Shown in pieces: positions 1 through 8,612 of a stretch of DNA of 16,328 nt (positions are counted from its first letter, which is position 1; each line of letters starts with the position of its first letter). The stretch comes from Stephanodiscus triporus (lineage: Eukaryota > Bacillariophyta > Thalassiosirophyceae > Thalassiosirales > Thalassiosiraceae). The notes beneath the pieces are model-generated. The model was given only the letters and a program-made list of their open reading frames with translations. It searched no databases and was not told where the DNA came from. Location: assembly GCA_036939755.1 (NCBI GenBank), contig JALLAZ010000377.1:1-16328 (forward strand), read 5' to 3'. The translations under genes were made by a program, and so were the position numbers.

Positions 1-3000
1 CTCTGTATTGCATCGGGTTCGCCAAAGGTGGGGCTATGCCGCCACTAAATCCTAGAGGAGGAGCCACCGACATTCCTCCTACGCCCAACACCGAAACGGC
101 ACCGCTGGCATAACCCATGGCCCCAGGACCCACAGACATTCCAGAATTAATTGGCATTCTAGGCGCGACCGATTGCCCACCATTCATTGCGGCAGCGCTA
201 ATCATGCGATCATGAGGACCTTCTTTCAACACCCCATGGACCCATTCGCCTTCTGCAATTAATCCGAAATCATACCTCATGATACCAGAGCCGTGCGGGA
301 GTTGATCGTTGTCCACCTCTCCTGTGTAGCGACCTGAGTCGCCATTTAAATCAGTCCACTCCATACCACGAACATTGGTCTTTTCGCTGGCATCGTGTGC
401 ATCGTTCTTACGGGAGTTCCATGGCAATGTACCACCACTCTTTACGCCACTCTTGCCCTTGCCACTCCACGAAGTAAAACCACCTCGGATACGATCGTAC
501 TGAGATGCAGCAAGTTTATCCTGGCCACCATTAGTCCATGTGCCCTCATAAAAGACTCCATTTTCGTACTTCATAATTCCCTTGCCATCGGGCCGACCCT
601 CGTCATCCACCTGGCCAGTGTAATGGCCAAAATCACCAAATTGATCGGTGAATGGCATTTGTCTGACGGTGTAGGATTTAATTTGCTCATTCGTGTCTAA
701 TTTCTTCTTTGATTCGCGGCGGAACATTTTACTCTTTTTGACGTTATCATTTCCATCTTCGGTGGTCTCTCGTCGCGAGGCTTTCGAGGTGTACTTCATC
801 CACTCCTTGCTTTTATTGACTTCAGGATGTTCTTCGTGCTGATAATCTGGTTGTTGGACATCCGTCATTCCTTCTAGGTGTGACAAAGGTCGTTGTGGCA
901 TGCTCATTTCTGGAGTCAAAATTTGTGACTGGGTCATCATGCCAACAACCATTCCGTCTGGTTGTGAAAAAGAACGCTGTGGCATACCCATGACCTCTGG
1001 AGCAAAACTTTGCAAAAAAGAACGCTGTGGCACACTCATGACCTCTGGAGCAAAACTTGGTTGCTGTACCATGATTTCTGCAAGTGGGAATTCACCCTCC
1101 AGCTCCGGCTCGGGATAAGGGTTTAGAACTGCCATGCTCATGTCATGGTGCACATCATTTGTGCAATTTGCGTCACTCTTATTGCTGGCTGCAATTTTTA
1201 TGGTTCGAGGTGGAGGAGGCGGCGGCGGAGGCCGCTTTGGAGCTGACTTGCTAATGGAGGACCCGGAAACTGAAGTCGCCGTGGATGGTGCGACCGAAGA
1301 CTTCAACAGTGTTGATGATGTCGGCTTTGGCGGGGCCTTGTTGCTTGCCGGCGAAGAAGCCGTAGACCCTCGCGATGCCAATGATTTTGGCGTTGGCGGG
1401 GCATTGCTATTTGCTTTATGATTACACTGGACGGAATGAACTGCAGATTCAGACTCAGACGCTAATGATCGAGGCACATCATTTAACTGGAGAATACCCG
1501 GCAAGACCTTGGGATCTTCTGATAATGATTGAGCTGACAGGATCGAGGATCCATCATCAGCCCACGATGATGGTTCAAGAATGCTTAGTGTGATGGATTT
1601 CTCCTCCGCTTCTCGCCCGGAAGTATCCGGGGAATTGTTCGAAGGGTGCATCTCTGGGGCCACCGCTGTTTTCAGTCTTTGTAGATTTTCGCTAACTTTG
1701 AGATTGGCTATTTTGGCCGCAATTTCCTTGAATGCGGCATTGGCCATGGTGGCGGCGCTCTCCTGCTTAGACCTCTCAACTTCCTCCTCGAAGCACAATG
1801 CGCAAGTTTCCGACATGATTCGCCATCCTCCTCTTCCGTTGGGTCGCCGAAGCTGCACGAAGGGGTGGTACATACAGCAGCCATTCGCGTCCAGCTGGAC
1901 GTCGTCATTGGAGAAAAAACTACTCCTAGATTTGACACCGCCACCAAAACCACTGCTTTTGGAAGATGACGAAGAAGACGCCAACTTCCGGTGGCGACTG
2001 GAGTCGTCATAAGAATTTCCAATGTTGCCGTTCCCACACGAAATGGGCAGCGAATTGTATTGAGGCTTCGAATTATCGATGCTGGGCTTCGACGGGGCGG
2101 TGTCATTTGCCACAAATGGTGAAGGGCTCGGAGAGGTGCTCGCAACGGCCCTTTTTTTCAAAGTTGACTCCACCAGATTCATAACATTCAGCATACGCAC
2201 CGCTGACTCCACCCGATTCATGTCCACGGCCTCGTTCGTTTCGACGTCTTCCCTCCTTCTCCCGGCAGAAGCACTTCTTCGACCAGGTTTCGTTGCATTG
2301 GTCTCCACGTTGGCTTTCCTGCGCACTTCTTTTGGCGCGATGTTAATCTCGATCGGCAAGACTTGTTCTTGCACGACAGGGTGAGACTTTTTCCCCCTAT
2401 GTGACCTGAGAGACCTGCAACTCACGGCCGACTTGTCATCGGCGTGCTTCGAATGGACGGAGTGGACCGACGCGGCAGGACGACCACGAGAGAACGAACG
2501 ATAATCCGATGCAGGACGTCCGGCGGAACGATCCGAGGCCATTGGCGAGCGGCCGCGATAGCCTTCGCCCGAACCCCCCCCCCCCGGTCGATCCCGTCTC
2601 AACCCCATGGGCGACCGACTGTACGCTCTCCGACGACGATCGACGTCCTCGTCCCCATCGTCTTGGAAATCCTTGTCCTCCTTAAATGGCGATCGAGAAC
2701 GAGAGGGGGACGGCGCATTTCTTCGACTCGGTCCTAAACTCGGCGTCGAAATGATCGGCGGATGCGACAACGACCTCCGCCTCGAGTATCCCGAGACGCC
2801 GTCGGGACCGACGCTGATCGATCGACTGGGAGGACGACGATCGTGGCGCCCGCCGCGACCTCGGCCGTAGTCGCCGTCCCGCTCCGTGGTCGTTGTTGTC
2901 GTCGTCGTCGTAAGAATCCCGGGAGGAGCGGTAGGTCGCGTCCGCGACGACGATCCGCGGCCGTCCCTCGACGACGTCGACTTCGATCGCGGCGACGGCG

Positions 3001-3887
3001 AGGCGCTGCCGCGACTGCTGCCGTCGTGATTGCGAAACCGACTCCCCCGTCGATGGTGATGAACGTCGAGGCTCGCCTGGACCTCGTCGATGGGGTGCCT
3101 GATCCTGAAGGACGATGACATCGGCGAGGGCGACATCGTAGTCGTATTCGTCGTCGCCCCCGTCTTGGACGCGGCGGTGGTCGAATGACGGCGCAATGAT
3201 GCCGCCGCGGACGGATGCCGTTCCCCGCCCTCGGAGTCGCGCCTCCCGCCTCCTCCTCCTCCTCCCCGGTGCTGCTCGCGGTGAATTTTCCCGACGAGGC
3301 CGTAGCCGACGGCATCGACCCGTTCCACACATCCCCCCCCGGTAGGAGGAGGAGAGTGGTCCTCCCCCCCCCCCCCCCCCCCCCCGTGCCGCCTCTCGAG
3401 CCGCTCCTGCTGCCGTTTTCGCTGCCCCTCCTTGATCCTTCGAATGGATTCCCTCGTCGCCCCCCCGTCCGACCCTCCTCCCCCCCCGACGACTGAGACC
3501 TCGCGCGGCGGCGGCGGCGGCGGGTGCGGGTGCGGCTGCGGCTGCTTCCGCGACGATCCGATCCGCCGTCGATGGCAGTCGCCGTCGACGTCGACGTCGA
3601 CGTCCGCCGGGCGTCGGGACCGCGACGCCGCCCTCGCGCGGTCGATTCGGTCCTCGTCGCCATCCTCATCGTCGTCGGCGCGCCTCTTCCCCCGCTCGAG
3701 GAGCCTGCGATCGCTCTTCCCCCCCCCGACCCCCCCCCCCCCCCCCCCCCCCCGCCGACCGCGATGGAGCCGGCGGCGGCGGCGGCGCGGGGCCTGCCCC
3801 GGGACACGGACCGACCCTCGGCGGTGGGCGCGGCGACGAGGACGACGCCTGCGACCTCCGACCTGCGAACGCTCCGTCCCCTCCCGA

Positions 3888-3922
<35 letters not shown>

Positions 3923-4182
3923 TCCTCCTCCCTCATCGCCCTCTCGCTCCTCGACCTCTCCATCGAGGGACGGACGTCCTCCCCGCGGACGCTCCGTCCC
4001 TTGCCGTCGACGCTGGCGCCGGCGTTGGCGGCGCCCCCCCCGCCTCGACCCTTCGTCCTGCTGTCGATGGAGCTTCCCGTGCCGGTCGTGCCGACCGTGC
4101 CCCCGCTCCACATGGTCGCCTTCTCCTTCTCCGGCCGACCGCGCGAGCGCGATCGTCGACTCGACGACGGGTTGAGGATCAT
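1..4182 (-). CDS. MORN-repeat protein with disordered Arg/Ser/Gly-rich N-terminus (3' end outside window, one frame break)
   Basis: MORN motifs usually bind membrane lipid or act as rigid scaffolds; the partner here is unknown. The first ATG after an in-frame stop is at 4182, giving an N-terminus with SRRSRSRGRP and three later GRSV motifs. That frame (codon starts divisible by 3) stays open to 2734. From about 3690 downstream, a frame offset by one reads better (acidic RS-rich text, then IRRIKEGQRKRQQERLERRH) and runs without a stop to the left edge, so the two must be joined, most likely inside a G homopolymer. Visible parts in order: RS/Gly-rich disordered region (4182-2400); Cys-Cys-x3-His-Pro ... 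GGW ... Cys-x2-Cys (about 1880-1793); a helical stretch (1790-1690); Ser/Pro-rich linkers and poly-Pro (1440-1200); PQRSF repeats (1063-880); MORN block 1 with GHYTGQV and KYENGVFYEGTW (about 647-550); MORN block 2 with GRYTGEV and RYDFG (about 344-239); a Met/Gly/Ala/Pro-rich tail leaving the window. Unspliced continuity over 4 kb suggests one exon. Family call is firm; function is not. Confidence 0.8.
888..1063 (-). repeat. 48-bp in-frame tandem repeat in the MORN gene (PEVM..PQRSF)
   Basis: The block gaacgctgtggca begins at 972 and again at 1020, a period of 48 bp or 16 codons. On the coding strand each unit reads roughly PEVMxxPQRSFxQxFA. A third, diverged copy (PEMSMPQRPLS) lies near 888-930. 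The exact codon multiple keeps the protein in frame, so copy number can change without loss of the MORN domain downstream. Confidence 0.85.
3333..3919. repeat. Cluster of C/G homopolymer tracts inside the MORN gene
   Basis: On the plus strand there are C runs of 30 (3890-3919), 24 (3730-3753), 9 (3719-3727), 8 (3480-3487), 7 (3460-3466), 22 (3364-3385) and 8 (3333-3340), plus one of 12 at 2574-2585 outside this span. Read on the coding (minus) strand they are G runs encoding poly-glycine. Such tracts are prone to replication slippage and sequencing or assembly length errors, and can fold as G-quadruplexes. They are where the frame of the host gene is least trustworthy. Confidence 0.95.
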
Positions 4183-4633
4183 TATTATTAATTAATTATA
4201 CCTCCCTCCTCCTTTCGAGTATGGGGGATAATATGTAATACCTGCTCGAGAGGCCCCCCGCACTATCGTAGATGATACTTTTGTGGTTGATCTTCTCTCC
4301 CGATCGACTCGCGCTTGTTGGTTGTTGGACTTGATTCCGCGCTAGAATCACGAACGCCACCGTTTTGTCCTGGACGAACCTGCCCCTCGCTCGTTGGGTA
4401 AAATGTTTTTGTGTTGTGGACCAGTGTTCGGAAGCTTCAAGTCCCTCGCAAAACGACCATTCCGACAGTCAAAGGCACGATTGATATTTACTCTACTAGT
4501 TCCTCACAAGATGTCAATACGTGCGTACGATTTTGATAGGCCGATACAGTTTCCAAAAGACGGTATCTGCCTTCGCACCATCTTTTTCCAGTAACTAAGA
4601 TGATATCTACCTACCGCTCATATCAATTGTCAC
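4183..4633. other. Intergenic; presumed promoter side of the MORN gene
   Basis: No gene is supported. An AT-rich stretch lies directly upstream of the MORN start (4181-4200, repeated ATT/TAA). The 11-mer ctatcgtagat at 4263-4273 recurs at 11871-11881, also upstream of a minus-strand gene. A 66-codon open frame at 4394-4594 has no family signal and is not called. Confidence 0.5.
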
Positions 4634-4720
4634 CTTAGCTAGTGTAGAGTAAGGGTTAACTAGATAATATGTTGGTCACCGAATTAGAAAAACGATCCCC
4701 AATTTGGAAATGAAAATTTT
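4634..4720 (+). repeat. Left copy of a dispersed inverted repeat (pairs with 6406-6530)
   Basis: The sequence contains gtagagta, then about 25 bp later gttggtcaccgaatta (4671-4686), then ccccaatttggaaatga. The complement of the region near 6406-6530 carries the same three blocks in the same order (the 15-16 bp core at 6481-6495, with the outer gtagagta near 6520). The match is imperfect between blocks. This could be a terminal inverted repeat of one element spanning about 4.6-6.5 kb, or two copies of a short MITE-like element in opposite orientation. I see no transposase between them. Confidence 0.55.
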
Positions 4721-4727
4721 CGCGTCC

Positions 4728-5152
4728 AAAACCAATTTGGGGATCCCCAAACCAATTATGGGACCCCGATTTGAGTGCCGCTCCAATTTGGGGACTGAGG
4801 CGCGTTGTCCCGAATTGGAAAAACTCCCATAGCGCTTCTGGTTAGTGACTGAAAAATCCCCTTTTTGGTTTGGGGATCCCCGTTTTGGATATGCGATTTG
4901 GGGATCACATTTTCGGTTTGGGGATTCATGTCACGCGAATCCCCAAACCGATTATGGGATCCCCGATTTGGATATGAGGTTTGGGGATCCCCGAATTGGT
5001 TTGGGGATTCATGACACGCGAATCCCCAAACCAATTCAGGGATCCCTGTTTTGGATATGCAGTTTGGGGATCCTTGAATTGGTTTGGGGATCCCCAAACT
5101 GATTCGGGGATCCCCGTTTTGGTTTGGGGATGTCTTGATCCCCGAATTGGTT
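4728..5152. repeat. Palindromic tandem repeat array, period about 83 bp, rich in TTTGGGGATCCCC
   Basis: The array is built from variants of ttggggatcccc and its complement. The marker ttttggatatg recurs near 4883, 4967 and 5049, giving spacings of about 82-84 bp. Within two units there is a perfect 13-bp hairpin: GGTTTGGGGATTC at 4915-4927 pairs with 4937-4949 across a 9-nt loop, and the same stem recurs at 4998-5010 with 5020-5032, the loop differing by one base. Open frames on both strands here only echo the repeat. The region looks like a small satellite or the inside of a non-autonomous mobile element. Confidence 0.85.
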
Positions 5153-5525
5153 AGGGATAGGCTATTACCCTGAGGACTTAGACAGCGCCGTCACCACATG
5201 CGGCAAGGGAAAGTGGCAATCGAAATGCATCAGCATCTCAATAAGTGGGGCGTGAAGATGCATCCTCGACGATGTCGTCCATGAGGAGGAGAATTTGCTA
5301 ATAAAAACATATATGTGCATAGATAGATTCCCAAGGAAATATGTTACATTTTATCTCCGATCTATTACTCTAGTCCAAGCTGGCCGCGTCCTCATCATCT
5401 TTCGCAAAACACGCTAACCTTTTCATCCACTGGCACCACCAACGTTTGCCAGTGGCACATCTTTTCATCCCCCCCCCTGGCCGATGCGGTGTGACGGGTG
5501 TCCGAGGACCGACCCGAACGCCCAA
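5153..5525. other. Intergenic; no gene seen
   Basis: Unique-looking sequence between the palindromic array and the 3' end of the small membrane-protein gene. A 28-codon plus-strand frame at 5198-5284 starts with ATG but has no supporting signal. Short pyrimidine runs occur (5469-5477). Presumably includes the 3' untranslated region of the minus-strand gene ending at 5526. Confidence 0.5.
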
Positions 5526-6089
5526 CTACGCCACCTCTGCCGGCCTCCATGCCGGCACGAGCGATAGGAAGAAGCTCAGGATGAGGCACTGGACGTCGTG
5601 GAGGAATCCATCATTGTTTGGGCCGCGACGGATCATCCCCCCCCCCTCCAGCCGGGCCAGGTGCGACCAGAGCCAAGGCAGCGACAGCCGCCGGACGTAA
5701 GACGTTCCCGTTGTTGTTCGGTACGCCGATCGCCCTCCTCCCACGTTGTCGGCGGCGACGTCATCCATGGCGCCTTCGCCCATGATGACTGCCATTGACG
5801 AGTCCCCGCCGCGATGATCCAACTCCTCCTCCTCCCCATCCCCATCCCCTCCCAACCACGCCCTCCGGAGCTCGCGCCGCTCCACCCAAAGAACCGTGTA
5901 GAAGAAGGACATCAGTCCCACCTGGACTAGGTACCCGAAGAAGGACGCAAGGACCATCGCGTGGACACGATGGCTGTTCCAGAACCTGTCGAGCACGCGC
6001 GCCCGATCGTCGACGGCCACCTCCGCAACGAGGACTGTGTCCTCGTTGTCCTCACCCCCTCCTCCTCCCCCCCTCCTCCTCTGCCGCAC
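5526..6089 (-). CDS. Hypothetical small membrane protein (start unresolved)
   Basis: I do not recognise the family. The frame runs from an in-frame stop at 6143 to the stop at 5526 and contains no ATG before 5957, so 6089 (a GTG codon) is only a nominal start. Either translation begins at Met 5957, or an upstream exon, or a length error in the G-rich stretch 6060-6130, hides the true start. A hydrophobic segment (about 24 residues, AMVLASFFGYLVQVGLMSFF onward) is followed by a basic WVERRELRR stop-transfer-like cluster, an acidic GDGDGEEEEL loop, an Arg-rich middle, and a second hydrophobic stretch (DVQCLILSFFLSLVPAW) at the C-terminus, suggesting a two-pass membrane protein. Mixed composition and two clean hydrophobic segments argue that it is a real gene rather than a shadow frame. 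It sits between two inverted repeat copies. Confidence 0.5.
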   Translation of the reverse strand: MRQRRRGGGGGGEDNEDTVLVAEVAVDDRARVLDRFWNSHRVHAMVLASFFGYLVQVGLMSFFYTVLWVERRELRRAWLGGDGDGEEEELDHRGGDSSMAVIMGEGAMDDVAADNVGGGRSAYRTTTGTSYVRRLSLPWLWSHLARLEGGGMIRRGPNNDGFLHDVQCLILSFFLSLVPAWRPAEVA

Positions 6090-6180
6090 CTCCCGCTGCC
6101 CCCTCCCCCCCCTCCCGCCCTCCCGCCCTGCCCGCGAATATCAACACACGAACGTGAGCTTGAAGAGCGAACTGAGGTCA

Positions 6181-6223
6181 ACATTTGCAAATGCGCGCCT
6201 TTCGATCGCGCAATTGCAAATGT
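6181..6223. repeat. Near-perfect 17-bp inverted repeat (hairpin)
   Basis: Arm 6181-6197 (acatttgcaaatgcgcg) pairs with 6207-6223 (cgcgcaattgcaaatgt) with one mismatch across a 9-nt spacer. It lies about 90-225 bp upstream of the possible starts of the minus-strand gene at 5526-6089. ATTTGCAAAT resembles an octamer-type element, but no role is shown. It could be a regulatory dyad, a cruciform site, or a remnant of the repeat element around it. Confidence 0.8.
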
Positions 6224-6405
6224 GTACGTACACGCGTCCTGGCCTGGTTGATGCCATCGCATCTCAGCATTTTCCGCCACCTCTAAATTTTTGGTGATGA
6301 GCGGGCGTCGCCATGGCGTTGGATCGCCTAAAATTTGGTTGAGAGGGGCCAATCTGTGCGTGACTGAAAAAAAGGCCAAAAACGCAATTTCCAAACTGAT
6401 TAGGG

Positions 6406-6530
6406 GACTCCCATATTTGGTTTGGGCAGGGATGCAACTCATTTCCAAATTGGGGAGTCCCATAATTGGCTTGGGAGTTTAATTCGGTGACCAACAGATA
6501 CACCAAAAATTCTTAAGTACTCTACTTAAA
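6406..6530 (-). repeat. Right copy of the dispersed inverted repeat (pairs with 4634-4720)
   Basis: The complement of this segment gives gtagagta, gttggtcaccgaatta (core 6481-6495 on the plus strand as aattcggtgaccaac), ccaattatgggactcccc and ccccaatttggaaatga. These match blocks in the left copy and in the palindromic array (ccaattatggga near 4752). On the plus strand, tgactgaaaaa near 6361 also matches 4847, so the relation is more complex than a simple flip. Confidence 0.55.
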
Positions 6531-8412
6531 AATGCATGATTAGAACTAAATGGCTCGGCCCAACAAAGTTTATCAGCGTGTAGAGCTTGAGCTGGCGGTC
6601 ATTTTGACCTAATCTAAGTGGTCCTTGTTGGCCGACCAAGTCTTGTTAGTCAACATTGCAACACATAAGACATGACACATGAGAGTTCTCTCTGCCGAGC
6701 ACCTTGTACTACAACTTGTACGGCATGTCCCTGCTCATTTTCATCATCATTTACTATTTTATATTGTTTCAACACTATATACACAGTTGCTCAACATGTC
6801 AAAGAATGGTGAGGCGCATCTGAATAAGGTCAAAAAGTGCCGGTGATGACGATGACATGCGGTAATGGGCGCCTCCGGCAAAGAGTAGGGGGAACACGAC
6901 AACGACAACAATGACGACAACAATGCTGCCATTGCCCAATGCTGCCAAAAACAACAATCAGCCTGAAAAAGTTGGTGGTGATTGCGAGAGGAGGTGCGGC
7001 AGAGGGGGGGATGACATGATGATGATGACAACAATGGATGATGATGACAACAATGATGGTGATGACGACGAAGAAGAAAATACAACAATCAACTTCACAG
7101 GAGATTAGGGGTGAAAGCATTAGCGGGTGCAGCGGCAACATGCCGCAACAACAGTGGTGATGGCAGATAAGAGATGGTTAAGTAGACTGCGGAAGACAAA
7201 AGGCGAGAGTGGAAACAGACGAGAGGGGATGGCGAGGATGGGTGCGGAAGGCAACAGGCGGATTCAACTATAGAATGTTAAACTACTAGCAATGATGCAT
7301 TTTATAAGTCATAGTTTAAAACACTCTGCGATGCCTCAGTGGTGGTCATCGCCTCTCTTGTGCCCAGGCTAGTCGTCAACATCCTCCTCCCGGTCGCCCA
7401 TCGGATTGTAGTCAGTGTCAGTCGTCATCAAAATCGCCTGCCACATGTCTTCGTCACCCCCTGCATTTGAGCTACGAGGATGCCCACCCTGGTTGGAGGA
7501 CGAGTATGTGCCTCGGTCACATGCAACTCACATTGAGGCCGTCACTACCATCCACTGCCACCACTACCACCACTGCCATCCACAACTGCAGCGATCATTG
7601 ATGCTGATGCTGTCCCCACATGACCACGGAAGCCAACGCCACATTCCATCTTCTGCCATCCACTGCCATGACCAACAAGAAGGCATGATGACCGGCATGC
7701 ATACAGTTTACTTGGTATTGGACTGTACTCCGCTCTCTATTATCTTCTCTACTTCTTCTTACTATACACTTTTATTTCTTATTAGAAGCAAACTATCCAG
7801 TGGCGCCCACGGCTCATACCCATACTTGAGTATTAGATTCCTACTCTAGTAAGTGTAGAGTTTGGTAATGGCACTACTACCCCTCATTTCATTTGTCACC
7901 AGGAGTTTGCTATTGCTAACACCACATCAGAAACCCAAAATCAGCCAATCGTAACCATAACTACCGTTCGGTGGTAATTATTTCTGGCCAGTAACATTCA
8001 AAGGTTACGTGCAAAGAAATCTGTTTGATCGTATCCATCAGTACTGATAAGTACTGTACAGTGGTATTCGATTGCTGTGAAATAACCAAATTTTGGTTAT
8101 GTCTCAAATATGCATCTGTCTCTTTAGGGACTCCTACTAATTCCCCCGCAGGTAATACCCACATGTTATTTTTTCAAGAATGCGTTGCAACAGAGAGAGT
8201 GCGAATAGGGAGAGAAGGCTTGTGCGATTCAGTTCGCACACCACACAGAGAGGCGGGCTCCAACGGATGCTCGGGCAAGTCAGTTCACACTCACTGAGAG
8301 GCTCCAAAATTTTCCTAGCCTCATTGTTCCTAGTCAATTTTCTCCCAAAATAAATTTGGTCACCAAAATTTTCTCATCTGTGAAGATTTTGGCTAGAAAC
8401 CAAATTTTTTGA
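6531..8412. other. Long intergenic region with low-complexity and short repeats; no gene supported
   Basis: I see no credible gene on either strand. Content: moderately AT-rich unique sequence (6531-6890), a GAT/GAC/AAC-type low-complexity tract (6895-7105), a purine-rich stretch (7140-7260), and a CCA/CCACTAC-rich tract (7545-7600). A perfect 7-bp hairpin lies at 8221-8227 with 8234-8240 (TGTGCGA/TCGCACA, 6-nt loop). The 144-codon plus frame at 7415-7849 is His-rich from the CCA tract and is not convincing. The minus strand at about 7366-7524 reads as a short acidic frame ending in NPMGDREEDVDD without an ATG start matching a known family; it could be a decayed exon. Confidence 0.5.
6895..7105. 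repeat. Low-complexity GAT/GAC/AAC trinucleotide-rich tract
   Basis: Interrupted runs of gac, aac, gat and gatgatgat occur throughout (for example 7016-7076). It is compositional rather than a clean microsatellite. The open frames across it (Asp/Met/Asn-rich on plus, His/Ile-rich on minus) follow from the composition alone. Confidence 0.7.
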
Positions 8413-8457
8413 TTGCCAAAAATTCAAAATTCCAGCGCCACTCCTAATTTTTGGCAA
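8413..8457. repeat. Perfect 12-bp inverted repeat upstream of the importin-like gene
   Basis: TTGCCAAAAATT at 8413-8424 pairs with AATTTTTGGCAA at 8446-8457 across a 21-nt spacer. The preceding 100 bp is full of AAATTTTGG variants, including tttggtcacc near 8355-8364, which resembles the core of the dispersed repeat at 4671 and 6481. It may be another fragment of that element or part of the promoter region. Confidence 0.75.
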
Positions 8458-8612
8458 AGAAAAATTTGGCGCAGCAGGCCGCTCAATCCAATTGGAGAGT
8501 TATGGTACAATATAGAGAGGGCGCATGCGCAGGAGTGTGATTGCATGCTGCGCGGTTCACATTCATGCAAACGTGACAACAACCTCGCGCGCACGCTTGC
8601 GGAGTCCCTGCG

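Noticed and set aside
1708..2145. 145-codon minus frame overlapping the MORN gene
   Set aside because: Shadow of the true frame, which here encodes the Cys/His motif and helical stretch.
2682..3332. 216-codon minus frame in the third phase of the MORN gene (contains SYDDDDNND)
   Set aside because: It stops at 2682 and cannot connect to the Cys/His and MORN parts without two more frame changes; the overlapping frame reads continuously as an RS-rich protein.
3432..4195. Long plus-strand frames of 220-250 codons rich in Pro/Arg/Ser
   Set aside because: They are antisense to the MORN gene N-terminus and consist of the complement of its Gly/Arg/Ser codons and C homopolymers; no domain is visible.
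4756..5102. Overlapping plus and minus frames with repeated GDPQT- and FGDP-like peptides
   Set aside because: Both are translations of the palindromic GGATCC array; a repeat that is open on both strands does not support a repeat protein.
4728..5152. CRISPR-like reading of the regular 83-bp array
   Set aside because: The units are continuous palindromic repeats without unique spacers, in a eukaryotic nuclear context with no cas genes.
5198..5284. 28-codon ATG-started plus frame next to the satellite array
   Set aside because: Too short, with no conserved motif; may be a chance frame.
5927..6463. 178-codon minus frame extending over the 17-bp dyad and the right repeat copy
   Set aside because: It runs through repeat sequence and poly-Gly and reads the membrane gene out of frame; at most part of it could be a missing 5' exon.
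7415..7849. 144-codon plus frame rich in His
   Set aside because: The His comes from the CCA/CAC tract and the rest has no recognisable domain.
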